Positions 23,965 to 32,598 are shown, counted from the first letter of the stretch. The stretch is DNA of 64,000 nucleotides from Limnohabitans sp. WS1 (GCF_003063265.1 NZ_NERU01000002.1:124001-188000); one strand, 5' to 3'. Translations and numbers: made by a program. The notes: generated by a model from the letters alone, not told the origin.

Positions 23965-24714
23965 TTATCCCCGACCCACAAAAGGCATGTTGGTGGCCAT
24001 CACGGTGGTGAACAAGATGTTAGCCGACAGGGGCAAACGGGCCATGGTCAAGAAGGTCTCGACCACGGCGGACATGTCCATGCGCGGCTCGGCTTTGATG
24101 GTCAGGTCAGCCTGGTGTACGCCCGAGGCCATTTTGAGCGTCATGTCCGAGGCCACGTTGCCAATGTCGATCTGGCCCACGGCGATGCTGTAAGGGCGGC
24201 CATCCAACGATGCAGCGCGGGTCAGGCCCGAGATGGCGTGTTTGGTGGCGGTGTAGGCAATCGAGCCCGGGCGCGGCACATGGGCCGAGATCGAGCCGTT
24301 GTTGATGATGCGGCCGCCTTGTGGGCTTTGCTCTTGCATCAGCTTGAAGGCATACGACAGGGTGTAGAACGCGCCGTTCAGGTTGATGTCCACCGCACGA
24401 CGCCATTCGTCGCCCGACAAGTCACCCGGCAAGGTGTAGGGCAGCGAGATGCCCGCGTTGTTGAACACCAAATCGAGGCGGCCAAAGCGCGCGCGAATCT
24501 GCTCAAACAGCGCTTTGACTTCGGGTTCTTTGGACAGGTCGGTCGGGATGGCGTGGGCGTGGCCAGCGTTGGCACCCGCTTCAGCCACGGCTGCTGCCAG
24601 CGCGTCAGCACGGCGACCAACCAGGACCACTTGCCAGCCTTCTTTGAGCAGGGCCAGAGCGCAAGCTTTTCCAATGCCGGAGCTGGCACCGGTGACGAGG
24701 GCGATTTTGGACAT
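23965..24714 (-). CDS. SDR-family oxidoreductase
   Basis: Classical short-chain dehydrogenase of 249 residues. Cofactor motif TGASSGIGKACALAL; NNAG in LVFNNAGIS; catalytic Ser in INNGSISAH and Tyr-x3-Lys in AYTATKHAI. The N-terminal RRADALAAAVAEA region, with Arg after the second strand, suggests NADP preference. Located between gnd and the idonate-dehydrogenase-like gene, so likely another sugar or sugar-acid oxidoreductase of the same pathway. Substrate unknown. Confidence 0.87.
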   Translation of the reverse strand: MSKIALVTGASSGIGKACALALLKEGWQVVLVGRRADALAAAVAEAGANAGHAHAIPTDLSKEPEVKALFEQIRARFGRLDLVFNNAGISLPYTLPGDLSGDEWRRAVDINLNGAFYTLSYAFKLMQEQSPQGGRIINNGSISAHVPRPGSIAYTATKHAISGLTRAASLDGRPYSIAVGQIDIGNVASDMTLKMASGVHQADLTIKAEPRMDMSAVVETFLTMARLPLSANILFTTVMATNMPFVGRG

Positions 24715-24754
24715 GGTGAGAACTTTCTAGAGAGGGCTGGAAAAAGCCAGATTT

Positions 24755-25795
24755 TCAGGCGTTTTGGAAAGAAATCTGTACCTTGAGTGACTGGCTTTTG
24801 TCTGCTGCCAGGTCAAAGGCTTCGATGGCGCGGTCCAGTGGCAAGACGCTGGTGATGACCGGTTTGCCGTTGACCAGGCCTTCGTTCAAGAAGCGCACAG
24901 CGGTGGCAAATTCGGCGTGGAAGCGGAAGGTGCCACGCAGGTCCACTTCTTTGGCCACGATCTGTGTCATGGGCAGGCTGATGTCGCCACCCATGCCCAC
25001 GGTGATCAGCACGCCACGCGGCACGATGGTGTCCAGACCCACGCGCAATGCAGCTTCGCTGCCCGAGGCCTCGAACACCACGTCAAACTGGCCTTTGTCC
25101 ACTTTGTATTTGTCCAAGGCTGCTGCATCAGACTTGAGGTTGATGGTCTCGTCTGCGCCCATTTCCTTGGCGCACTTCAGGGGCAAATCGGCGATGTCGG
25201 CGGCCACGATGCGGGCCGCACCTGCACGGCGCAAAGCACCAATCAAGAGCGAGCCAATCGGGCCGCAACCGGTCACCAGCACCTGTTTGCCCAGCACGCT
25301 GCCTGCGCGTTGGATGGCGTGCAGGCCCACCGACAAAGGCTCGGCCAGCGCGGCTTCGGACAGGCTCAGGTGGTCGGCAATCGGGTGGGCTTGGTAGCCC
25401 TCGATGATCAGTTGCTCGCTGAACCCGCCCTGGATGTGCGGAAAGGGCATGGCGCTGCCGTAAAAACGCATGTTCAGGCAGTGGTTGTGCTGGCCTGCTT
25501 GGCAAAAGCGGCAGTGGCCGCAGGGGCGCGACGGCGAGATGGCGATGCGCTGGCCTTTGGGCACGCCGCTCACACCTGCACCCACGCCATCCACCACACC
25601 CGAAATCTCATGGCCCAGTGCAATGGGCTGCTTGATGCGCACGGTGCCAAAGCCGCCGTGCTGGTAGTAATGCAGGTCCGAGCCGCAAATGCCGCCATAG
25701 GCCACATTCACGCGCAGTTGGTGTTCGCCCAAGGTGGGCAGTTCGGTGTCTTCGATGCGCAGATCTTTTGCCGAATGGCAGACAACGGATTTCAT
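24755..25795 (-). CDS. idnD: Zinc-dependent L-idonate 5-dehydrogenase-like enzyme
   Basis: A medium-chain dehydrogenase of 346 residues. It carries the catalytic zinc cysteine in YGGICGSDLHYYQHGG, GHEISGVV, and the four-cysteine structural zinc lobe CGHCRFCQAGQHNHC. The Rossmann motif is VTGCGPIGSLLIGALRRAGA. CGSDLHYYQHGGFG(T) closely recalls IdnD, which oxidises L-idonate to 5-keto-D-gluconate. The next enzyme in the operon is a gluconate-5-dehydrogenase-like SDR that would reduce 5-ketogluconate to gluconate. Start at 25795 has AAGGACATTCC upstream. Confidence 0.85.
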   Translation of the reverse strand: MKSVVCHSAKDLRIEDTELPTLGEHQLRVNVAYGGICGSDLHYYQHGGFGTVRIKQPIALGHEISGVVDGVGAGVSGVPKGQRIAISPSRPCGHCRFCQAGQHNHCLNMRFYGSAMPFPHIQGGFSEQLIIEGYQAHPIADHLSLSEAALAEPLSVGLHAIQRAGSVLGKQVLVTGCGPIGSLLIGALRRAGAARIVAADIADLPLKCAKEMGADETINLKSDAAALDKYKVDKGQFDVVFEASGSEAALRVGLDTIVPRGVLITVGMGGDISLPMTQIVAKEVDLRGTFRFHAEFATAVRFLNEGLVNGKPVITSVLPLDRAIEAFDLAADKSQSLKVQISFQNA

Positions 25796-25815
25796 GGAAT
25801 GTCCTTGCAAAAGCT

Positions 25816-26583
25816 TCAAAGGGTGGCGGTCACGCCGCCGTCAACGTAAAGAATATGGCCGTTCACAAAACGCGAAGCGTCCGAGGCCAGAAAGACGGCC
25901 GCGCCGCCCAGGTCTTGCACATCGCCCCAGCGGCGGCTCGGTGTTCGGCCCACCAGCCAGCTGCTGAAGGCCGGATCATCGACCAGCTTTTGGTTCAGTT
26001 CGGTCTTGAAGTAGCCCGGGCCAATGCCGTTGACGTTGATGCCAAACTGGCCCCAGTCGATGGCCATGCCTTTGGTCAGCATCTTCACCGCGCCCTTGGT
26101 GGCGGTGTAGGGCGCAATACCGGGGCGGCCCAGCTCGCTTTGCACCGAGCAAATGTTGATGATCTTGCCGCGTCCACGCGGGATCATTTTTTTGGCCACC
26201 GCCTGGCCCACGTAGTACACGCTGTCCAGGTTGGTCTTCATGAGGGTGTGCCAGTCGCTGTCCGCATACTCATGCAGCGGGCCGCGAATCTGCATGCCCG
26301 CGTTGTTGACCAGGATGTCGATCGGCCCCTCGGCCTCGATCTGATCGACGGCCGAGCGCACGCTGTCGGCATCGGTCACATCAAACACCGAGGTGCTGAC
26401 GGACAAGCCTTGGGCTTTCAAACTCTGCGCAGCGGCATCCACTTTATTGGCCGTGCGGCCGTTCAGGACGACGTGCGCCCCGGCTTGCGCCAGGGCCTCG
26501 GCCAGGGCCAAACCAATGCCCGCCGAAGAGCCGGTGATCAGGGCGCGGTGGCCCGATAAATTGAAGGAATTCAGAACATTCAT
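25816..26583 (-). CDS. idnO: Gluconate 5-dehydrogenase-like SDR (5-keto-D-gluconate reductase)
   Basis: A 255-residue SDR that probably interconverts 5-keto-D-gluconate and D-gluconate. Cofactor motif ITGSSAGIGLALA with NGRTANKVDAAAQSL (NADP-type Arg); NNAGMQIRGPL; catalytic Ser in ICSVQSELGRPG and Tyr-x3-Lys in PYTATKGAVKML. The block MQIRGPLHEYADSDWHTLMKTNL is characteristic of gluconate 5-dehydrogenases. The start at 26583 overlaps the stop of the TRAP large subunit by four bases. With the adjacent idnD-like gene it forms the two-step idonate to gluconate conversion. Confidence 0.87.
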   Translation of the reverse strand: MNVLNSFNLSGHRALITGSSAGIGLALAEALAQAGAHVVLNGRTANKVDAAAQSLKAQGLSVSTSVFDVTDADSVRSAVDQIEAEGPIDILVNNAGMQIRGPLHEYADSDWHTLMKTNLDSVYYVGQAVAKKMIPRGRGKIINICSVQSELGRPGIAPYTATKGAVKMLTKGMAIDWGQFGINVNGIGPGYFKTELNQKLVDDPAFSSWLVGRTPSRRWGDVQDLGGAAVFLASDASRFVNGHILYVDGGVTATL

Positions 26584-27863
26584 CGCATCAGCATCCATTT
26601 CAGAGGAACCATCACCAGGCTCGGGAAGGCAATGAGTGCACCCATCACCACCACCTGCGAAGCCAGGAAAGGCATGACGCCACGAATGACGTCGTGCATC
26701 GGGATGCGGCCCACGCCGCAAACCACATTGAGCACCGTGCCGACAGGCGGGGTGAGCAAACCGATGGCGTTGTTGATGATGAACAGCACGCCAAAATACA
26801 CCGGGTCAATGCCCGCTTCGCGCACCAAGGGCATGAGCACGGGGGTCAGGATCAGCACCGTGGGCGCAAAGTCCAGTGCCGTGCCCACAATCATCACCAG
26901 CAGCATCAGCATGACCATCAGCAGGGTTTTGTTGTCAATGAACGGCCGCAAAATTTCGACAATCTGCGCCGGAATATTGGCCACCGTGATGAGCCAGGCC
27001 GATACCAAGGCCGCCGCCACCAAGAACATGACCACCGAAGAGGTTTTTGCCGCAGACAGGATGATGCCGTACAGGTCTTTGAGCTTGATTTCGCGGTAAA
27101 TGAACAGGCCCACAAACAAGGAGTAGACCACTGCCACCACCGCCGCTTCGGTGGGTGTGAAGACGCCCATCTTCATGCCGCCAATGATGGTGATGGCCAG
27201 CAGGTAAGACCAAAACGCGTTGATGGTCACCGTGATGCGTTTTTTGAACGGCACCTTCTCGGCCACCACCACTTGGTCTTTGCGGGCCACGATCCACCAG
27301 GTCACGATCAGGGCAAATCCCATCAAGATGCCTGGGAAAATGCCGGCCATGAAAAGTTTGGAAATCGACACGCCGCCGATCACACCAAACAAGATGAATC
27401 CGATGGACGGTGGAATGACCGGCGCGATGATGCCGCCTGCGGCAATGAGACCCGCCGAGCGGTCCATGCGGTAACCCGCGTCGCGCATCATGGGCATGAG
27501 CACAGCGGCCAGCGCTGCCGTGTCGGCCACGGCCGAGCCCGACAAGCTGGCCATGACGATGGCGGCAAACACCGCCACATAACCCAGGCCGCCCCGAAAG
27601 TGCCCGACCCACACCATGGCCGAGTTGACGATGCGTCGGCTCATGCCGCCCGCATTCATCAGCTCACCGGCCAGCATGAAAAAGGGTACGGCCATCAATG
27701 GAAAATTGTCAGCGCCGTTGATCAGGTTTTGCGACACGATCTGCGTGTCGAAGTTGTCCAGGTGCAGCATCAGCGCCACGCCGGAGACGATGAGTGAAAA
27801 CGCCAGCGGCATGCCCAGCGCCATGGCCGCCAGCAGCGACACAATGAACACGATGACGGTCAT
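26580..27863 (-). CDS. TRAP transporter large permease subunit (DctM type)
   Basis: A 427-residue polytopic inner-membrane protein. Shares with the paralogue at 18820-20118 the blocks NFPLMAVPFFMLAGELMNAG, SLSGSAVADTAALAAVLMP, GGIIAPVIPPSIGFILFG and GVFTPTEAAVVAVVYSLFVG. It overlaps both neighbours by four bases (ATGA at each side), so dctQ, dctM and the gluconate-5-dehydrogenase-like gene are a tightly coupled block. By context it imports gluconate, idonate or a keto-gluconate. Confidence 0.96.
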   Translation of the reverse strand: MTVIVFIVSLLAAMALGMPLAFSLIVSGVALMLHLDNFDTQIVSQNLINGADNFPLMAVPFFMLAGELMNAGGMSRRIVNSAMVWVGHFRGGLGYVAVFAAIVMASLSGSAVADTAALAAVLMPMMRDAGYRMDRSAGLIAAGGIIAPVIPPSIGFILFGVIGGVSISKLFMAGIFPGILMGFALIVTWWIVARKDQVVVAEKVPFKKRITVTINAFWSYLLAITIIGGMKMGVFTPTEAAVVAVVYSLFVGLFIYREIKLKDLYGIILSAAKTSSVVMFLVAAALVSAWLITVANIPAQIVEILRPFIDNKTLLMVMLMLLVMIVGTALDFAPTVLILTPVLMPLVREAGIDPVYFGVLFIINNAIGLLTPPVGTVLNVVCGVGRIPMHDVIRGVMPFLASQVVVMGALIAFPSLVMVPLKWMLMR

Positions 27864-28399
27864 TTGGAGGCCCCTTGGGTGTGGGCGGTCACGACTTCTT
27901 CGGAGTCTTGCACCTGGATCAAATCGGATTCGTTGAAGTTGCCTTTGGCCAGCTGGACCAGCTTGCCCAAGATCATCAGGCCCATGGCCACGCTGGTGAT
28001 GTAACCCACGCCATACACCCAGCTCATGGGGATTTCCGTCACGGCCGAGCGCGTGCTGGCGTTGATGCCGTGTTGTTTGAAGGTGCCGTAAAACATGAGG
28101 GTGCAGCAGCCCAGCATCAGCACATTGGAAACAGCGAAGGCGATTTTTTTGCCCCGAAGGCTGAGCTTACGCACGATGGAGTCCAGACCCAGGTGGCCGT
28201 TTTCACGCATGGTGACGATGGCCCCCAGGAAGGTGATCCAGATGAACAAAAACCGCGACAACTCCTCCGAGCTGATGATGCCGTCGTTGAAGCCGTAGCG
28301 CAGCACCACGTTGCCAAACACCATGATGACCATGGCCGACAACATGATGACCAGGGTGAGCTCTGCCAGCTTGAAGAAAAGGTCGTTGATTTTTTTCAT
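27860..28399 (-). CDS. TRAP transporter small permease subunit (DctQ type)
   Basis: A 179-residue membrane protein with four hydrophobic segments and a polar C-terminal tail. It starts MKKINDLFFKLAELTLVIML and contains VVLRYGFNDGIISSEELSRFLFIW, the conserved first-loop region of DctQ proteins. Paralogous to the protein encoded at 18242-18823. A terminator-like hairpin lies between it and the upstream dctP-type gene. Confidence 0.93.
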   Translation of the reverse strand: MKKINDLFFKLAELTLVIMLSAMVIMVFGNVVLRYGFNDGIISSEELSRFLFIWITFLGAIVTMRENGHLGLDSIVRKLSLRGKKIAFAVSNVLMLGCCTLMFYGTFKQHGINASTRSAVTEIPMSWVYGVGYITSVAMGLMILGKLVQLAKGNFNESDLIQVQDSEEVVTAHTQGASK

Positions 28400-28408
28400 A
28401 GTGCCATC

Positions 28409-28434
28409 AAAAAAGCCCCCTCCAAAGAGGGGGC
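28409..28434 (-). terminator. Hairpin terminator between dctP- and dctQ-type genes
   Basis: On the minus strand GCCCCCTC-TTTG-GAGGGGGC forms an 8-bp GC-rich stem followed by six T residues. It lies inside the operon, after the binding-protein gene and before the permease genes, so it probably attenuates permease expression rather than ending the operon. Confidence 0.85.
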
Positions 28435-28452
28435 GTGTTCTGGGTCAAACCA

Positions 28453-29427
28453 TCACTTGGTGTCTTCGATGGCCTTGAGCAATGCTGGGCCGTTTTTCTC
28501 ACCAAAGGTCTTGGCGATTTCGGCGGACACGATCTTCTGGAACGGGGCCATGTCCACGTTCTCGATCACTTGCATGCCAGATTTCTTCAGCTCAGAGATC
28601 ACCTTGCCCGCATTCGAAGCGTTCAAACTGCGCTGGTAGGTGGCCGCTTCGCGAGCCGCATCCACCACCACTTTTTGGTAGTTGGCAGGCAGGCTGTCGA
28701 ACTTGGCCTTGTTCATGGCCACCACCAGGGGCGAGTAAACGTGGTTGCTCACCGTCAGGTGTTTTTGCACTTCGTAAAACTTGGAGGACCAGGTCACGTT
28801 GATCGGGTGCTCTTGCGCGTCAAAAGTACCGGTCTCCAGCGCGGTGTACAGCTCGGCAATCGGCATGGGCGAGGGGTTCATGCCCAGCAACTTGAAAGCC
28901 TGGATGTGGTAAGGGTTGGGTGTGGAGCGGATCTTCAGGCCCTTCAAGTCGTCAGGCTTGTTCACGGGGCGCTTGTTGTTGGTGAAAGCGCGCCAGCCGT
29001 TTTCCCAATAGGCCAGACCTTTCAGACCGTGAGGGGCCAGCTCATTCAAAACGCCCGTGCCCACCGCACCGTCGAGCACGTTGTAGGCGTGTTGCGCGCT
29101 GCGGAACACAAAGGGCAGTTCCATCGCAGCGGTGTTGGGCACGATGCCGTTGAAGTTGGACGCGCCGCTGGAGACGATGTCGATCGTGCCGCCGCGGGTG
29201 CCGTTGATCATGGCCGCATCGTTGCCCAGCTGGTTGGCCGGGAACACGGTGATTTCCACATCGCCGTTGGTGCGTTGCTTGACCAGCTCGGCCAATTTAA
29301 GGGCAGCGGCGTGCTGGCCGTCGGTGGCGTTGACGGCGTGGCCCATTTTCAGGTTGAACTTGGCAGCGTAAGCACTGGAGCCGACGGCGGCCACCAGGCA
29401 GGCGAGCAGGATGCGGGAAAGTTTCAT
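28453..29427 (-). CDS. TRAP transporter substrate-binding protein (DctP type)
   Basis: Periplasmic binding protein of 324 residues with a signal peptide ending at SSAYA-AKFNL (about residue 22). DctP-family features include AYWENGWRAFTNNKRPVNKP, with the ligand-carboxylate arginine, and the region DDLKGLKIRSTPNPYHIQAFK. The segment MGHAVNATDGQHAAALKLAE is typical of sugar-acid-binding TRAP proteins. The start at 29427 is fixed by GGAGACAACACC just upstream. A terminator hairpin follows it. Confidence 0.95.
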   Translation of the reverse strand: MKLSRILLACLVAAVGSSAYAAKFNLKMGHAVNATDGQHAAALKLAELVKQRTNGDVEITVFPANQLGNDAAMINGTRGGTIDIVSSGASNFNGIVPNTAAMELPFVFRSAQHAYNVLDGAVGTGVLNELAPHGLKGLAYWENGWRAFTNNKRPVNKPDDLKGLKIRSTPNPYHIQAFKLLGMNPSPMPIAELYTALETGTFDAQEHPINVTWSSKFYEVQKHLTVSNHVYSPLVVAMNKAKFDSLPANYQKVVVDAAREAATYQRSLNASNAGKVISELKKSGMQVIENVDMAPFQKIVSAEIAKTFGEKNGPALLKAIEDTK

Positions 29428-29467
29428 GGTGTTGTCTCCGGGTTGATTTAAAGGACTGTCGCAAAAC

Positions 29468-29806
29468 TCAATCGGTGGGCAGCGCGTATTCATCTGCGCT
29501 GAAGACGGCGTGGAACACGGTGCCATCGAACATGGCGATCATGTCCTTGGAAACCTCTTTGCTCTTCATGCGCACCTCAGAGGCCAGGGCGATCTCGATC
29601 GCCTCGCGGCTGGGGTAACGCACCGACAGCACCATGCCAAAGTGCGGATCATTCACGTCACTTTCAACTTGGCGCAGCACCCGCACTTCTTGTGCGCCCG
29701 GGAAGCGGGTCCACAGCGGCACCAAGTTGTCGCGGATGTAGCGGTTGAAGGCGTCCTCCATGCCCGGTTTGACTTGGCCTTGGAAAAATGCGCAGCGGAT
29801 GAACAT
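29468..29806 (-). CDS. Small dimeric alpha-beta-barrel-like protein of unknown function
   Basis: A 112-residue protein beginning MFIRCAFFQGQVKPGMEDAFNRYI with an overall beta-alpha-beta pattern recalling the ferredoxin-like dimeric barrel (ABM, EthD or Dabb) families. No catalytic residues are obvious. It sits between the gluconokinase gene and the dctP-type gene in the gluconate operon, 20 bases after gluconokinase. Related small barrel proteins can act as mutarotases or isomerases, so an aldose or lactone-handling role is possible but not shown. Confidence 0.6.
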   Translation of the reverse strand: MFIRCAFFQGQVKPGMEDAFNRYIRDNLVPLWTRFPGAQEVRVLRQVESDVNDPHFGMVLSVRYPSREAIEIALASEVRMKSKEVSKDMIAMFDGTVFHAVFSADEYALPTD

Positions 29807-29825
29807 GAGGGGGCTTTCTAAAAAA

Positions 29826-30350
29826 TCAGAGGGCAGGGTGCAGGCGGCTGTGCAAAGCCAAAATCGCTTGCGCGACCATGTCCTGAACCGGTTCGGTGAT
29901 GGGCAGGCGAATCACATCGGTTTCGTCGGCCTGGGGTTTTTCTAGGGTGCGGAACTGGCTGTCGAGCAAACCCGGCTGCATATAGTGGCCCACGCGCTGG
30001 TGCATGCGTTGCGCAATCAAATCGTAGTCACCATCCAGAAACACAAAACACACATCGCCCGCTTGAGCGCGGATGCGCTCTCGGTAGACCCGTTTGAGCG
30101 CCGAGCAAGCCACCACACGCCCAGGCTCGTGTGCTTGCGCGAGGCACTGACCAATGCGGTCCAGCCAAGGCCAGCGGTCGGCGTCTTGCAGGGCAATGCC
30201 CGAGCGCATTTTGGCCACGCTCTCAGGCAGGTGCAGGTCATCGCCGTCCACCATGTCGAGGCCCAGGCGTTCGCTCAAGGCAGCAGCCATGGTCGACTTG
30301 CCGCAACCGGACACGCCCATGACGATCAGGCGCAAAGGCATGGTGTTCAT
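29826..30350 (-). CDS. gntK: Gluconokinase
   Basis: ATP-dependent kinase making 6-phosphogluconate from D-gluconate. The 174-residue length fits the small P-loop gluconokinases of GntK/IdnK type. The Walker A motif is VMGVSGCGKSTMAAAL (residues 11-26). DGDDLHLPESVAKMRSGIALQDADRWPWL holds the substrate-binding residues, and ACSALKRVYRERIR matches the family. ATG at 30350 was chosen; a TTG two codons upstream is possible. It connects the idonate and keto-gluconate reducing enzymes in this operon to gnd and, at the other end of the window, edd. Confidence 0.95.
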   Translation of the reverse strand: MNTMPLRLIVMGVSGCGKSTMAAALSERLGLDMVDGDDLHLPESVAKMRSGIALQDADRWPWLDRIGQCLAQAHEPGRVVACSALKRVYRERIRAQAGDVCFVFLDGDYDLIAQRMHQRVGHYMQPGLLDSQFRTLEKPQADETDVIRLPITEPVQDMVAQAILALHSRLHPAL

Positions 30351-30366
30351 GTGCAAGGGCCGTACC

Positions 30367-31347
30367 TCACTTCACCATGCCCATGCCCATGCACTCGGGC
30401 ACAGGCGAGCGCAAGGGCTGGCCCTCAATGCCGGCCTGCATGTTGGCAAACGCCAGATCGGCCATGGCTTGGCGGGTTTCGGTGGTGGCGCTGGCCATGT
30501 GGGGGGTCAGCACCACGTTGCGCAGACTCCACAGCGCCTCGGGCACATGGGGCTCGTTGGCAAATACATCGAGGCCTGCGCCTGCAATGGTGCCGTTTTG
30601 CAGGGCCATGATCAGCGCCTCTTCATCGACCACGCTGCCACGCGCCACATTGATCAAAAAGCCGCGTGGGCCCAGGGCCTTGAGCACTTCGGCGTTGATC
30701 AGGTGCTTGGTGCCAGCGCCGCCGGGCGTGATGGCCACCAGAAAATCCACGTTGGCTGCCAGCTCGGCCGCCGAGGGGTAAAACTGGAAACCTGAATCGG
30801 GTTTTTCGCTGCGGGCGGTGTAAGCGATGGACATGCCAAAAGCGCGTGCCCGTTGCGCGATGGCCTTGCCGATGCGCCCCAGCCCCACGATGCCCATGCG
30901 TGCACCCGACACCTTGCGGCCCAAGGCCATGGGGCCGCTGGGCCACTGGCCTGCACGCACAAATTGGTCCGCTTGCGGGATGGCGCGGCCCACCGACAGC
31001 ACCAGGCCCATGGCCAGATCGGCCACATCGTCGGTCAGCACATCGGGCGTGTGGGTCACGGGGATACCGTGCTCGATCGCGGCGGGCACATCCACGCCGT
31101 CATAGCCCACACCAAACACCGCCACCACTTTGGCGTTGGGCAGCTGCGCCAGCAGGCTGCGTGGCACGCTGGCCTCGCCCGTGCCCGCCACACCCACGAT
31201 GCGGGGGGCCAGGGCGGCAAAAGCGGCCGGGTCGGTCACATGGGTGCGGTCGTGCACGGTGTACAGCGACTCCAGGGCTTTTTGGTAGAAGGGGTGCAGT
31301 TTGGCCACGGCCAGCACATCGGGTTTGGACACGTCAATCACTCCCAT
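30367..31347 (-). CDS. 2-hydroxyacid dehydrogenase (2-ketogluconate/hydroxypyruvate reductase type)
   Basis: A 326-residue D-2-hydroxyacid dehydrogenase. Cofactor motif GIVGLGRIGKAIAQRARAFG; catalytic Arg in NVARGSVVDEEAL, Glu in the following DVFANEPHVPEAL, and His in VLTPHMASAT. SGARMGIVGLGRIGKA and the length resemble GhrB and 2-ketogluconate reductases. As first gene of the LacI-controlled gluconate operon, reduction of 2-keto-gluconate to gluconate is the most likely job. A perfect 18-bp operator palindrome lies 14 bases before its start. Confidence 0.88.
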   Translation of the reverse strand: MGVIDVSKPDVLAVAKLHPFYQKALESLYTVHDRTHVTDPAAFAALAPRIVGVAGTGEASVPRSLLAQLPNAKVVAVFGVGYDGVDVPAAIEHGIPVTHTPDVLTDDVADLAMGLVLSVGRAIPQADQFVRAGQWPSGPMALGRKVSGARMGIVGLGRIGKAIAQRARAFGMSIAYTARSEKPDSGFQFYPSAAELAANVDFLVAITPGGAGTKHLINAEVLKALGPRGFLINVARGSVVDEEALIMALQNGTIAGAGLDVFANEPHVPEALWSLRNVVLTPHMASATTETRQAMADLAFANMQAGIEGQPLRSPVPECMGMGMVK

Positions 31348-31360
31348 GGTTCATTCGGCT

Positions 31361-31378
31361 TTGGACAGCGCTGTCCAA
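31361..31378. promoter_or_regulatory. LacI-type operator upstream of the gluconate/idonate operon
   Basis: TTGGACAGCGCTGTCCAA is a perfect 18-bp palindrome with the central CpG typical of LacI-family operators. It sits 14 bases upstream of the hydroxyacid dehydrogenase start, where binding would block the operon promoter. The sister site at 31470-31487 differs only by transitions and edge bases. Confidence 0.75.
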
Positions 31379-31469
31379 AAAAATCAAAAAAAAGGCAGGG
31401 CTGAAAAAGACCAGTTCCATTTGCACATCAAGGTTTCCCTTGCATTGGGTCAATCTGTATCCCTGACTC

Positions 31470-31487
31470 TTGGATAGCGCTATCCTA
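31470..31487. promoter_or_regulatory. LacI-type operator upstream of the regulator gene
   Basis: TTGGATAGCGCTATCCTA contains the perfect 14-bp palindrome GGATAGCGCTATCC. It shares the TTGGAyAGCGCTrTCC consensus with the site at 31361-31378. It precedes the lacI-type start at 31524 by 36 bases, suggesting autoregulation. The two sites are 109 bp apart, a distance compatible with looping. Confidence 0.72.
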
Positions 31488-31523
31488 TCGACTTCGCTTG
31501 TCCTTCCTGCTCCGGATTAACCC

Positions 31524-32579
31524 TTGCCCAACGCCATTCCTCCGATCACCAAGACCACCAAAAGTCACCGCGCCACGGGCCGCGTGACCTTGACCGACGT
31601 CGCGCAAGCTGCAGGCGTCAGCCCCAGCACCGTGTCTCGGGCTTTGCGGGGCGAGCGTGCGGTGGATCCCGCCTTGATCGAACGCGTGCAGGCCGTCTCC
31701 GCCAGGCTTGGCTACGTGCCCGATCCGGCGGCGCGGGCCTTGGCCTCCCAGCGCAGCAACCATGTGGCCATCCTGATTCCGCTGCTGTCCAACGCCTTGT
31801 TTGTGGATTTGCTCGATACAGCCCAAAAAACATTGCGAGCCTCGGGCTACCAAACCCTCATGGGCGTGACGCATTACGACGCCAGCGAAGAAGAGCAACT
31901 GCTGCGCGAGCAACTGCTGCACCGACCAGCGGGCCTCTTGGTCACGGGGCTGGACCACAACGCGGTGACCCGAAAACTCATGGAAAGCAGCTTGGTGCCT
32001 TGTGTGCACCTGATGGACTTGCCATCGGACCCGCACTCTGCTGGCCCTTACTGCGTGGGCTTTCGGCAAACCGATGCCGGTGCGGCCATGACGCTGCATT
32101 TGTTGCAAACCGGTCGGCGTCGAATTGCCTTTGCTGCAGCGCAGCTGGATCCCCGGGTCATGCAAAGGTTGTTCGGCTGGCGCAGCGCATTGCAAGAAGC
32201 CGGTGTTTACGAGGCCACACTGGAGTTCCTCAACCCCGCGCCCTCATCGTTGGCTTTGGGGGCGGTGATGTTTGAGCAAATCATGCAGCAGCGGCCTGCC
32301 GTCGATGCCATCTTTTTTTGCAACGACGATTTGGCACAAGGGGCTTTGATGGCCGCTTTGCGCAGAGGCATCGCTGTGCCTTCGCAGGTGGCCATTGCCG
32401 GCTTCAACGACCTGACCGGCAGCGACCAGATGCTGCCGCCGTTGACCACGGTGCGCACACCTCGTGCGCAAATTGGCGAGGCAGCTGCGCAGATGCTGCT
32501 GAGCCTGATGCGGGGCGAAGAGCCCCTGACGCCACAGATCGATTTGGGTTTTGACATCTTGCAGCGTCAAAGCACCTGA
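31524..32579 (+). CDS. LacI-family transcriptional regulator (GntR/IdnR-like)
   Basis: A 351-residue repressor. The DNA-binding domain is near residues 21-70: VTLTDVAQAAGVSPSTVSRALRGER and the hinge helix region ARALASQRS. A periplasmic-binding-protein-like effector domain follows (VAILIPLLSNALFVDLLD, DAIFFCNDDLAQGAL and VAIAGFNDLTGSDQ). The start is a TTG at 31524 with GGA upstream; a GTG at 31584 would give the minimal LacI-type N-terminus and remains possible. It is divergent from the gluconate/idonate operon with two matching operators between them, so its effector is probably gluconate or a keto-gluconate phosphate. Confidence 0.88.
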   Translation: MPNAIPPITKTTKSHRATGRVTLTDVAQAAGVSPSTVSRALRGERAVDPALIERVQAVSARLGYVPDPAARALASQRSNHVAILIPLLSNALFVDLLDTAQKTLRASGYQTLMGVTHYDASEEEQLLREQLLHRPAGLLVTGLDHNAVTRKLMESSLVPCVHLMDLPSDPHSAGPYCVGFRQTDAGAAMTLHLLQTGRRRIAFAAAQLDPRVMQRLFGWRSALQEAGVYEATLEFLNPAPSSLALGAVMFEQIMQQRPAVDAIFFCNDDLAQGALMAALRRGIAVPSQVAIAGFNDLTGSDQMLPPLTTVRTPRAQIGEAAAQMLLSLMRGEEPLTPQIDLGFDILQRQST

Positions 32580-32598
32580 GCCCCCAATTTGTGCTGAA

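Noticed and set aside
22711..24786. A 691-codon plus-strand open frame
   Set aside because: Shadow of gnd and the adjacent SDR gene, both of which have complete motifs on the minus strand. Composition is typical of antisense frames.
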